Of a stretch of 12,247 nucleotides of DNA, positions 1-6,203 are shown in pieces. The stretch lies in NCBI GenBank assembly GCA_041742255.1, contig JBGSIZ010000194.1:1-12247 (forward strand), in the 5' to 3' direction. The DNA is from JBGSIZ01 sp041742255. Its GTDB lineage: Bacteria > Pseudomonadota > Alphaproteobacteria > Rhodobacterales > Rhodobacteraceae. A program made the position numbers and the translations under genes. The notes beneath the pieces were generated by a model. The model searched no databases. It was not told the origin of the DNA and saw only the letters and a list, made by a program, of their open reading frames with translations. Position 1 is the stretch's first letter. Each line of letters starts with the position of its first letter.

Positions 1-1
1 G

Positions 2-595
2 CTGACCATCCCGGCGGCGGTGGCGCTTATCGTGATCCCGCTGCCGCTTGTGTCGGTGCTGTTCCAGCGCGGGGCATTCGGGGCGGATGACACGGCGGCG
101 ACAGCACTGGCGGTGGCGGTCTACGGGTTGGGGCTGCCGGCGTTCGTGCTGCAAAAATCGCTGCAACCCCTGTTTTTCGCGCGCGAGGACACGCGGCGAC
201 CGTTCTACATCGCGCTGGTGGCGCTGGTGGTGAATGCGGGGCTGGCGATTGGGCTGTCGCCCATCATCGGGTTCATCGCGGCGGCGGTGGGGACAACACT
301 GGCGGGATGGTCCACGGTGGCGTTTCTGTGGGTGGCATCGCGGCCGATGGGGGCGGCGGCACAATTCGACAGCCGGTTCCGGGGGCGATTCTGGAGGATT
401 TGCGGGGCGTCGGGGGCCATGGCGGTCATGCTCTGGCTGGCCACACTGGCGCTGACACCGTTCCTTGGGATGGGGACGCTGCGATATGGGGCGCTCGCGG
501 CGCTTTTGGGGGTCGGGATCGTCAGCTACTTTGGCTTTGGGCAGCTGATGGGGGCGTTCCGGTTGTCGGAATTCCGGCGGGCGCTAAGGCGCTAG
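2..595 (+). CDS. murJ: MurJ (MviN) lipid II flippase, 3' part only
   Basis: C-terminal part of the inner-membrane flippase that moves lipid II across the membrane for peptidoglycan synthesis. The frame is open from base 2 and the start lies outside the window; 197 residues are visible. Seen directly: a run of hydrophobic helices; the conserved stretch LFQRGAFGADDTA followed by YGLGLPAFVLQK and PLFFAREDTRRPF, which is characteristic of MurJ/MviN proteins; and a basic C-terminus ending RRALRR. An internal GTG at position 20 is not a credible start, because conserved membrane sequence continues upstream of it. The gene ends in TAG at 593-595, which overlaps the stop codon of the convergent rhomboid-family gene. 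Codons here are strongly G-rich, but nothing suggests a broken gene. The family call is from recognised motifs; the flippase role is established knowledge of the family. Confidence 0.93.
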   Translation: MTIPAAVALIVIPLPLVSVLFQRGAFGADDTAATALAVAVYGLGLPAFVLQKSLQPLFFAREDTRRPFYIALVALVVNAGLAIGLSPIIGFIAAAVGTTLAGWSTVAFLWVASRPMGAAAQFDSRFRGRFWRICGASGAMAVMLWLATLALTPFLGMGTLRYGALAALLGVGIVSYFGFGQLMGAFRLSEFRRALRR

Positions 596-1296
596 GTGGA
601 CCGGCTACGCAACCGCGTGACAAACGCGCGCCACCCCCCCGGACCCAGCAACGGGGCAACCACCCCGCCCGCAACAAACCCGGCGACATTGGCCGACCAA
701 TAGGGGGCGCCGTCAAACACCAACCCAAACACCAGTTGCAGACCCAACAACATGGCAATCAACGTGAACGCCTTCCACACCGGACGACCCGTCGCGCGCA
801 ATTCCAGCCACATGACGTAGGTATAGGCCGCGATCAAACCGTATAACGCGGGATAGGCCCCGACCAATTGCAGGTTGCGCGGGGCAGCCAGCCCGTAAAC
901 CACAGCGCCCACAACGCCAGCCCAGACAAACACGATTACCAACGACACCTGCCGCCACCGGTCGCCCACGAATTTGCCCATGGCCAGCAGGATCACGATG
1001 GCAAACAATGCATGGGTGAAATTGGCATGGACAAACAAATAGGTGACAAACCGGCGCAGCATCTGGACGGACCAATCGCCGCGCTCGGCCACCTGCACCA
1101 ACACGGCAGGGGCAAAGGCGTAATCCTCTAACACGGCCACCCGCCACCCGATGCCCAATTGCCCGCCGATCACGCCAGCATCGGCGGCGCTCAACACGCC
1201 CTCAATCACGGCCATCAGCGCGGCAAGGATCAGGATCACGCCGGGGATCGTATTGAACGGGCTCTCAAATTGGGGGGATGGGTCGGTCTGCTGCAT
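592..1296 (-). CDS. Rhomboid-family membrane protein, probably catalytically inactive
   Basis: About 234 residues with the rhomboid membrane layout: a first helix near residues 18-36, then FVTYLFVHANFTHALF (83-98), a helix near 117-135, LVGAYPALYGLI (144-155), a helix near 176-194 and ANVAGFVAGG (202-211). Active rhomboids carry Gly-x-Ser-Gly in the fourth helix, His in the sixth and Asn in the His-x-x-x-Asn segment of the second. Here these positions read G146-A-Y148-P149, N203 and A99, so the nucleophile, the general base and the oxyanion Asn are all replaced. I infer a pseudoprotease that may bind membrane proteins without cutting them. The chosen ATG at 1294-1296 has a modest GAGCGAGG just upstream. 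An in-frame ATG at 1339-1341 would add 15 residues, but its only purine-rich GGAG is too distant. The gene is convergent with murJ and divergent from trpS. Fold assignment is good; function is unknown. Confidence 0.82.
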   Translation of the reverse strand: MQQTDPSPQFESPFNTIPGVILILAALMAVIEGVLSAADAGVIGGQLGIGWRVAVLEDYAFAPAVLVQVAERGDWSVQMLRRFVTYLFVHANFTHALFAIVILLAMGKFVGDRWRQVSLVIVFVWAGVVGAVVYGLAAPRNLQLVGAYPALYGLIAAYTYVMWLELRATGRPVWKAFTLIAMLLGLQLVFGLVFDGAPYWSANVAGFVAGGVVAPLLGPGGWRAFVTRLRSRST

Positions 1297-1402
1297 CTGG
1301 CCTCGCTCGTCCCGGTCATGGTTGACGAGGATCAGACGCATGGGTAAGCCAGCATCACTCCGAAATCCAGCCTTTGCGGCGCATCCCAACGGATCAGACC
1401 CC

Positions 1403-2422
1403 ATGACAGCCACCGTTTTCACCCCGCGCGTCTTTTCCGGCATCAAACCGTCCGGCGGTCTGACGCTTGGCAACTACCTTGGGGCGATCAAACGGTGGGT
1501 GGACATGCAGGGGCCGGCGTTTGAAACGATTTATTGCGTGGTGGACCTGCACGCGATCACCGTCTGGCAGGACCCCGCCGAATTGCGCGATGCCACCCGC
1601 GAAGTGGCCGCGGGCATGTTGGCCTCAGGGATCGACCCGGAAAAATCCATCCTGTTCAATCAGGCGCAGGTGCCCGAACATGCCCAACTTGGCTGGCTCC
1701 TTGGCTGCGTGGCGCGGGTGGGCTGGATGAACCGGATGACCCAATTCAAGGACAAGGCAGGCAGCAACGCGGAAAAGGTGTCACTGGGCCTCTATGCCTA
1801 TCCGGCCCTTATGGCGGCCGACATCCTTCTGTATCACGCGACCCACGTTCCCGTGGGCGAGGACCAGAAACAACACGTCGAACTGACCCGCGACATCGCA
1901 GCGAAATTCAATCACGACTATGGCGTGGATTTCTTTCCGCTGACCGAACCCGTGATCGAGGGTCCGGGGATGCGCGTGATGAACCTGCGCGACGGGTCCA
2001 AGAAGATGTCGAAATCCGGTGACAGCGATATGGAGCGGATCAACATGCTCGATGACGCCGACACCATTTCGAAGAAATTCAAAAAGGCGCGGACGGACCC
2101 GGCTCCCCTGCCCGACACGATGGCAGGACTAAAGGACCGCCCAGAGGCGAAAAATCTGGTGGACATCTACGCGGCATTGTCGGGGCAAACGTCCCAGGCG
2201 GTCATCACGCAATATGCGGGGGCGGGTTGGGGCCTGTTCAAACCCGCGCTCGCGGATCTGGCCGTCGAAAAACTCGCACCGATCTCGTCCGAGATGAAAC
2301 GCCTGATGGATGACAAAAGCGAGATTGACCGCGTGCTGGCGCGGGGGGCCGAGCGTGCGCGTGCGATTGCCGCTCCCGTTCTGGCCCGGACCTACGACAT
2401 TGTGGGGCTTTTGCGGGGCTGA
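1403..2422 (+). CDS. trpS: Tryptophanyl-tRNA synthetase (class I)
   Basis: Cytoplasmic enzyme that charges tRNA-Trp with tryptophan using ATP. It is 339 residues long, normal for bacterial TrpRS. Near the N-terminus PSGGLTLGNYLGA is the HIGH-type signature; Thr in place of the first His is usual in bacterial TrpRS. VVDLHAITV follows, then the tRNA and adenylate-binding core with PVGEDQKQH, and KMSKS at residues 201-205 inside DGSKKMSKSGDSD. The start at 1403 is chosen because family homology begins at FTPRVFSGIKPSGG. The frame is open further upstream, but that DNA is the divergent intergenic region and has no conserved protein sequence. The ribosome site is weak (GGATCAG, rather far away). 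A possible promoter is TTGACG at 1322-1327 with a poor -10 (TAAGCC) 17 bases later. The neighbour on the left is divergent; selO lies 119 bases downstream on the same strand. Confidence 0.96.
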   Translation: MTATVFTPRVFSGIKPSGGLTLGNYLGAIKRWVDMQGPAFETIYCVVDLHAITVWQDPAELRDATREVAAGMLASGIDPEKSILFNQAQVPEHAQLGWLLGCVARVGWMNRMTQFKDKAGSNAEKVSLGLYAYPALMAADILLYHATHVPVGEDQKQHVELTRDIAAKFNHDYGVDFFPLTEPVIEGPGMRVMNLRDGSKKMSKSGDSDMERINMLDDADTISKKFKKARTDPAPLPDTMAGLKDRPEAKNLVDIYAALSGQTSQAVITQYAGAGWGLFKPALADLAVEKLAPISSEMKRLMDDKSEIDRVLARGAERARAIAAPVLARTYDIVGLLRG

Positions 2423-2471
2423 AATGGCGGCGGATTTGGCGGCAGAGCCTGCGAAAACGACACCGCCGCGT

Positions 2472-2490
2472 TACCGACGTAATACCGACG
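2472..2490 (+). repeat. Short direct repeat TACCGACG, 11-base period, upstream of selO
   Basis: The octamer TACCGACG occurs at 2472-2479 and again at 2483-2490, one helical turn apart, in the 119-base gap between trpS and selO. Tandem half-sites with this spacing can bind a regulator on one DNA face, but nothing else in the sequence supports that, and chance is possible. No convincing terminator or promoter was seen in the rest of the gap. Confidence 0.4.
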
Positions 2491-2541
2491 CTTTATCCAA
2501 GGCCCCTTTTGCGGGTCCGCCGGGGGCACTAGATAAGGGTC

Positions 2542-3951
2542 ATGACCTTGCACATCCCCTTTGACAATACCTACGCCCGCCTGCCCGAACGGATGTTCGC
2601 GGCACAACCCGCCACGACCGTATCGGCCCCAAGCCTGATTGCGTTCAACCATGTGTTGGCCGCTGAATTATGTATTGATACCAAAGGTTTGGGCGATGAC
2701 GACCTGGCCGGATTTTTCAGCGGAAATAGCCTGCCAATGGGGGCGACCCCCCTCGCCCAAGCCTATGGCGGGCATCAGTTCGGCAACTGGAATCCGGGTT
2801 TGGGCGACGGTCGCGCGCTGTTGCTGGGCGAAGTTGTCGACCAGTTCGGCCAGCGCCGCGACATCGCCCTCAAAGGCTCCGGCCCCACCCCGTTTTCGCG
2901 CGCCGGCGACGGCCGCGCAGCCCTTGGTCCGGTGCTGCGCGAATACCTGATTAGTGAAGCAATGCAAGCACTTGGCGTGCCCACGACCCGGGCGCTCGCC
3001 GCTGTCTTGACGGGCGATCAGGTCTGGCGAGATACGATGGTGCCCGGTGCGATCCTGACCCGCGTGGCCGCCAGCCACATCCGCGTCGGCACCTTTCAAC
3101 TCTTCGCCGCGCGCGGAGATATCGAGGCATTACAGTCACTTACCGACCACGTCATCGCCCGCCATTTCCCCGGCGCCACCGGACCCGCCGACCTGTTGAA
3201 CCGCGTCATCGCCCGACAGGCCCACCTGATCGCGCAGTGGTCCGGTTTGGGCTTTGTCCATGGCGTCATGAACACCGATAACATGGCGGTATCAGGCGAG
3301 ACCATCGACTACGGCCCTTGTGCGTTTATCGATGGTTACCACCCCGACCGGGTGTTTTCGTCCATCGATCGGCACGGGCGCTATGCCTATTCCAACCAGC
3401 CCCATATCGCGGTCTGGAACCTTGCTCAGTTCGCGACGGCGTTGATCCCGTTGATGCCGGAGAGGGACGCCGCGATTGACGCATTCACCCATGCAATCAA
3501 TCAGTTCCCCGATTTATATGACGCCGCATGGCAGGATGTTTTCGCCGCAAAACTGGGGCTGTTGCCATCTGGAGACAGCGCCGATCTGGCCAAGCGGTTG
3601 TTAGAGATCTTGGCCACGGAAGAGGCTGATTTCACACGGGTTTTTGCCAACTTGGCCACTGGCGCGGCTGATCAGTTCATGGACCGTTCGGATTTTGAAA
3701 CTTGGGAACGAGAGTGGTCGCCCCGAAACCCGGACCGCGCGGCCATGGCAAATGTCAACCCACAGATAATTCCGCGCACGCACCATATCGAATCGGTGAT
3801 CGCATCTGGAATTGAGGGCGATTTCAAACCGTTCCACGCCATGTTGGCGGCAGTGACCCGGCCATTTGACGCAATAACAGACGCCACCGCGCCGTTTTCC
3901 ACCCCCCCGCTCGACCACGAGATTGTGGCCCGGACGTTTTGCGGAACGTGA
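2542..3951 (+). CDS. selO: SelO/YdiU-family protein adenylyltransferase (Cys form)
   Basis: Pseudokinase-fold enzyme that transfers AMP from ATP onto Ser, Thr or Tyr of target proteins, linked in other organisms to redox stress. It is 469 residues long, normal for the family. Seen: YGGHQFGNW (75-83) and LGDGRALLLGE (87-97); the ATP-site Lys in DIALKGSG (K111); a metal and nucleotide loop HGVMNTDNM (240-248) with D246 and N247; and IDYGPCAFID (255-264), where D256 is the DFG-like Asp. The protein ends FCGT, so C467 is third from the end, exactly where eukaryotic SelO has selenocysteine. It is a true Cys codon (TGC), not a recoded TGA. The start at 2542 is supported by AAGGG five to six bases upstream and by the family's N-terminal style. 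The stop lies 7 bases from the convergent DUF3179 stop. Targets cannot be told from sequence. Confidence 0.95.
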   Translation: MTLHIPFDNTYARLPERMFAAQPATTVSAPSLIAFNHVLAAELCIDTKGLGDDDLAGFFSGNSLPMGATPLAQAYGGHQFGNWNPGLGDGRALLLGEVVDQFGQRRDIALKGSGPTPFSRAGDGRAALGPVLREYLISEAMQALGVPTTRALAAVLTGDQVWRDTMVPGAILTRVAASHIRVGTFQLFAARGDIEALQSLTDHVIARHFPGATGPADLLNRVIARQAHLIAQWSGLGFVHGVMNTDNMAVSGETIDYGPCAFIDGYHPDRVFSSIDRHGRYAYSNQPHIAVWNLAQFATALIPLMPERDAAIDAFTHAINQFPDLYDAAWQDVFAAKLGLLPSGDSADLAKRLLEILATEEADFTRVFANLATGAADQFMDRSDFETWEREWSPRNPDRAAMANVNPQIIPRTHHIESVIASGIEGDFKPFHAMLAAVTRPFDAITDATAPFSTPPLDHEIVARTFCGT

Positions 3952-3958
3952 GCGGCCA

Positions 3959-4942
3959 TCACGGCAACGTCCGGGCACCCTCGGCCAGCATCCATGTCCC
4001 GTTTGGCCAGAACGCATGGAACGCAAAGGCGAACATCACGTCGTGGACAACGTCCGCGCCCGCCGCATCGCGGACCCGGATATTGCCAATGTCCCGCCCA
4101 TCCGCAACGGTCGCCGCATCCAGCGCCGACGCTTGACCCGCGATCCAGGCCAGCGTGATCCCGGCTTCGCTCACCTGTCCGGCCTCGGCCAACCGGGTCA
4201 GGGGCCACGCCCGGTCCCCTACCCGGACAATCCGGATCAGGGGATCAATGCCAAAGGGCGGCATGTCCCCAGTGAACAAGAACGGCCGCGCCGAAGTATC
4301 GTAGCCCACATAAGGATTTGCCCCATAGGGGCGCGACAGTGCGGGTTGCGCCATGACCAAACCATCAGGGTTGCGGGCCGCGAAAATCGCCCAGCTTTCC
4401 ACCCAACTGGGCAGGGTCCGCAGTTCGGCCCCCGTGAGGTCGCCGACAACCGCCGTGCCGATGGCCTGTTGCCACCAGCTCTCGGTTTGGCGGTCATGCA
4501 TCAGCATGTCGGAATGGCGCAGTTTGCCCGAGACACCAAACGACAAGACCCCGGCAGGCGTGCGCCGGTCAAACGTGACAGCCGAGTTGCACAAGGGGCA
4601 AAAGGTAACCGCGACCGGCACATCGCCAATCCGATCATTCACGATTTCATGCCAGATCAGATAGCGTAGGGGATAGGCGCGGGACACCTGCCCGGCGATT
4701 TCCACCGTGATAACAGGTTCTTGGGGGGCGAGCATCGTTTCCGTGCCAACGGGATGGAACGCAGGATCATCCAACGCCGGAATACCATCGCGCGGCGGGC
4801 CGCCGGACAAAACCTCGGTCCATGACGATACCGACGTGTTGCCAAAATCGGTGTTGGGCCATTCCGAAACCCAAAATGACGGGTCTGCCCGCACCGATTG
4901 AGCCGTGATGGCCAGACAGAAAATCAAAGAGACTAAACGCAT
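3959..4942 (-). CDS. Exported DUF3179 domain protein
   Basis: A 327-residue protein of the DUF3179 family, whose biochemical role I do not know. Residues 1-19 look like a signal peptide (hydrophobic LVSLIFCLAIT core, VRA before a likely cut), so the protein should be periplasmic or exported. Family marks are YPLRYLIWHEIVND (90-103), the Cys pair in TFCPLCNS (113-120, C115 and C118), FGVSGKLRHSDMLMHDR (135-151), TESWW (153-157) and, further on, FLFTGDMPPFGIDPL. The CPLC pair could bind a metal or form a disulfide; this is inference. The ATG at 4940-4942 is chosen because GGAGG (complement of 4951-4955) lies 8 bases away and the signal peptide begins there; an in-frame ATG 16 codons upstream has neither. 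It is last in the leftward cyclophilin block and is preceded by two hairpins. It converges on selO with a 7-base gap. Confidence 0.9.
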   Translation of the reverse strand: MRLVSLIFCLAITAQSVRADPSFWVSEWPNTDFGNTSVSSWTEVLSGGPPRDGIPALDDPAFHPVGTETMLAPQEPVITVEIAGQVSRAYPLRYLIWHEIVNDRIGDVPVAVTFCPLCNSAVTFDRRTPAGVLSFGVSGKLRHSDMLMHDRQTESWWQQAIGTAVVGDLTGAELRTLPSWVESWAIFAARNPDGLVMAQPALSRPYGANPYVGYDTSARPFLFTGDMPPFGIDPLIRIVRVGDRAWPLTRLAEAGQVSEAGITLAWIAGQASALDAATVADGRDIGNIRVRDAAGADVVHDVMFAFAFHAFWPNGTWMLAEGARTLP

Positions 4943-4977
4943 CGGGCAGGCCTCCGTTTTATGGAAAGCCTGCCCGA
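4942..4977 (-). promoter_or_regulatory. Hairpin abutting the DUF3179 start, Shine-Dalgarno in its loop
   Basis: Perfect 10-base inverted repeat: TCGGGCAGGC at 4942-4951 and GCCTGCCCGA at 4968-4977, with a 16-base loop. In the leftward transcript the far arm ends on the A of the DUF3179 start codon, and the Shine-Dalgarno GGAGG lies almost wholly in the loop. Folding could therefore change ribosome access to this gene. It has no T-run on its leftward side, so it is not itself a terminator in that direction. The repeat is seen directly; the control role is inferred. Confidence 0.55.
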
Positions 4978-5002
4978 AAACGGGGGGCATACCTAGCCCC
5001 CC
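4977..5002 (-). terminator. Terminator-like hairpin after the secreted cyclophilin gene
   Basis: Read leftward, GGGGGGC and GCCCCCC (5002-4996 and 4988-4982) form a perfect 7-bp GC stem with a 7-base loop, followed after one G by TTTT (4980-4977). It lies 22 bases past the secreted-cyclophilin stop and 39 bases before the DUF3179 start. This looks like a weak intrinsic terminator or attenuator; the U-run is short, so read-through into DUF3179 is likely. No promoter was visible between it and DUF3179. Confidence 0.5.
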
Positions 5003-5024
5003 TCGCTGAAACGTGACGGGGTCG

Positions 5025-5570
5025 TCAGTCGGTAATCACGACCGTGGTCATGACGTCGGGTTGACCGATAACGGCACCGTTCGCACCTTCGCCGCGTTTG
5101 ATCTGATCGACGATCTCCATGCCAGAGGTGACTTCACCCACGACCGTATATTGTCCGTTCAGAAAGTCGCCGGGGGCGAACATGATGAAGAACTGGCTGT
5201 TGGCCGAATTGGGGTCCTGTGCCCGCGCCATGCCAACGATGCCACGGGTGAACGGACGGGCCGAAAATTCTGCCGGAAGGTCCGGACGGCTGGACCCGCC
5301 AAGGCCCGCCATGGACATGTCCGCGCCCGCCTTGCCGAATTCCACATCGCCCGTTTGCGCCATGAAACCGTCGATCACGCGGTGAAACACCACGCCGTTA
5401 TACGCGCCTTCGCTTGCCAATGCGGTGATCTGGGCGACGTGGGCCGGGGCCACATCCTCGAACAGGTCGATATGGACGGTCCCGTTGGCCTGACCAGCGA
5501 CCGTTATATCAAGGCCCGCAGCCAATGCGGGACCAGCCATGAGCGTCAAAACTGCGGCGAGTTTATACAT
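5025..5570 (-). CDS. Periplasmic cyclophilin-type peptidyl-prolyl isomerase
   Basis: A 181-residue cyclophilin that speeds cis-trans isomerisation of Xaa-Pro bonds during folding. Residues 1-17 form a signal peptide ending ALA before AGLD, so it should act in the periplasm. Catalytic-site residues are visible: FHRVIDGFMAQTGD (62-75) gives R64, F69, M70 and Q72, and SANSQFFIMF (122-131) gives the Phe pair. The position equivalent to Trp121 of human cyclophilin A is Phe (F136 in DFLNGQYTV), as in cyclosporin-insensitive bacterial forms. Its ATG (5568-5570) overlaps the stop of the upstream cytoplasmic cyclophilin by 8 bases (ATGTATAA on the minus strand), so translation is probably coupled. An AAAGG lies somewhat far upstream. 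The two adjacent paralogues look like a duplication that gained a signal peptide. It resembles PpiA of other bacteria, but the symbol is not certain. Confidence 0.93.
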   Translation of the reverse strand: MYKLAAVLTLMAGPALAAGLDITVAGQANGTVHIDLFEDVAPAHVAQITALASEGAYNGVVFHRVIDGFMAQTGDVEFGKAGADMSMAGLGGSSRPDLPAEFSARPFTRGIVGMARAQDPNSANSQFFIMFAPGDFLNGQYTVVGEVTSGMEIVDQIKRGEGANGAVIGQPDVMTTVVITD

Positions 5571-6069
5571 CTGCGGCGACCTTTACGGAAATCATGCGGT
5601 CGGGACTGGCGGGCGGTTCGCCGCGCGTTATCGCGTCCACATGCTCCATCCCGGAAATGACCCGGCCATAGACCGTGTATTGCCCGTTCAGGAAATGGTT
5701 GTCGTTGAAGTTGATGAAGAACTGGCTGTTGGCCGAATTCGGATTGGACGACCGCGCGGCCCCAATCGTGCCCCGGTCATGCGGCAGTTTGGAAAACTCT
5801 GCCGGGACATCCGGATGGTCGGATCCGCCTGTGCCCGCACGGCGCAGGTTGAAATCCTTTTCCATGTTGCCATTGGCCACGTCGCCTGTCTGCGCCATGA
5901 ACCCGTCAATCACGCGATGGAAACAGACGTTGTCATAGGCCCCGGCGCGCGCCAGATCCTTCATCCGCTGGGTGTGTTGCGGTGCCACATCGGGCAGCAG
6001 TTCAATCGTGACCGTCCCGCCCTTGAGTTCCACAAGGATCGTGTTTTCGGGGTCTTTGATATCGGCCAT
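5563..6069 (-). CDS. ppiB: Cytoplasmic cyclophilin-type peptidyl-prolyl isomerase
   Basis: A 168-residue single-domain cyclophilin with no signal peptide, so it is expected in the cytoplasm. Active-site residues: CFHRVIDGFMAQTGD (49-63) with R52, F57, M58 and Q60, then NSANSQFFINF (111-121). The residue matching human Trp121 is F126 in HFLNGQYTV. The start at 6067-6069 is chosen because AAGGAG (complement of 6077-6082) sits 7 bases upstream. The open frame runs further up, but only through the control region shared with pgk. It is the first gene of a leftward block, followed with an 8-base overlap by its secreted paralogue and then DUF3179. A promoter-like pair, TTGGCA and TATGTG, lies 36-64 bases upstream. 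The family call is firm; substrates are unknown. Confidence 0.95.
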   Translation of the reverse strand: MADIKDPENTILVELKGGTVTIELLPDVAPQHTQRMKDLARAGAYDNVCFHRVIDGFMAQTGDVANGNMEKDFNLRRAGTGGSDHPDVPAEFSKLPHDRGTIGAARSSNPNSANSQFFINFNDNHFLNGQYTVYGRVISGMEHVDAITRGEPPASPDRMISVKVAADV

Positions 6070-6104
6070 CGGGCCTCTCCTTCTCAAGTCTTTGCTTGGG
6101 TTCA

Positions 6105-6133
6105 CACATATGTCGTGTGGCGGGACTTGCCAA
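6105..6133 (-). promoter_or_regulatory. Candidate promoter for the cyclophilin block
   Basis: On the minus strand TTGGCA (6133-6128) and TATGTG (6110-6105) are separated by exactly 17 bases. That is a five-of-six -35 match and a three-of-six -10 match to the housekeeping consensus. Transcription would begin near 6098, leaving about 29 bases of leader with the AAGGAG ribosome site. This is plausible but rests on consensus likeness only. Confidence 0.4.
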
Positions 6134-6136
6134 GTC
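6124..6136. promoter_or_regulatory. Small palindrome over the ppiB -35 in the divergent ppiB/pgk region
   Basis: GACTTG and CAAGTC flank a single C, giving 6-base perfect arms. It covers the candidate -35 of ppiB and ends 8 bases before the candidate -35 of pgk. CAAGTC also recurs at 6085-6090 in the ppiB leader. It could be an operator; no regulator can be named. Confidence 0.35.
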
Positions 6137-6143
6137 ATCGTGC

Positions 6144-6171
6144 TTGACCCCGGCCCGATACGCGATATCGA
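6144..6171 (+). promoter_or_regulatory. Candidate pgk promoter
   Basis: TTGACC at 6144-6149 matches the -35 consensus at five of six bases. The best -10 is TATCGA at 6166-6171, 16 bases on, matching only three of six. It lies inside the perfect palindrome CGATATCG (6163-6170). The predicted start of transcription is near 6178, about 26 bases ahead of the pgk start codon. Confidence 0.33.
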
Positions 6172-6177
6172 AGGCAT

Positions 6178-6190
6178 GTTACCAGATAAC
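6178..6190. promoter_or_regulatory. Inverted repeat GTTA-N5-TAAC just before pgk
   Basis: Short arms GTTA (6178-6181) and TAAC (6187-6190) lie 14 bases before the pgk ATG and at the predicted transcription start. An operator there could block transcription of pgk. The arms are only four bases, so chance is a real alternative. LacI-type carbon regulators of alphaproteobacteria use GTTA/TAAC-like palindromes, but I cannot show that this is one. Confidence 0.25.
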
Positions 6191-6203
6191 GATGGAGACC
6201 GTC

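Noticed and set aside
1151..1402. Possible N-terminal extension of trpS
   Set aside because: The frame is open, but these 84 codons lie antisense to the rhomboid gene and in the divergent gap, and TrpRS homology begins at the 1403 start.
2504..2541. Promoter TTTTGC with TAGATA directly before selO
   Set aside because: The 17-base spacing is good, but transcription would start at the selO ATG itself and leave out the AAGGG ribosome site.
3923..4669. Open frame of 248 codons on the plus strand opposite DUF3179
   Set aside because: It overlaps the selO end and the antisense of DUF3179, and its product is Arg/Pro/Gln-rich with no recognisable domain.
4942..4977. The 10-bp hairpin as a rightward terminator because AAAA follows
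   Set aside because: Rightward it is followed by A residues, not T, and leftward it runs straight into a coding region; regulation is the better reading.
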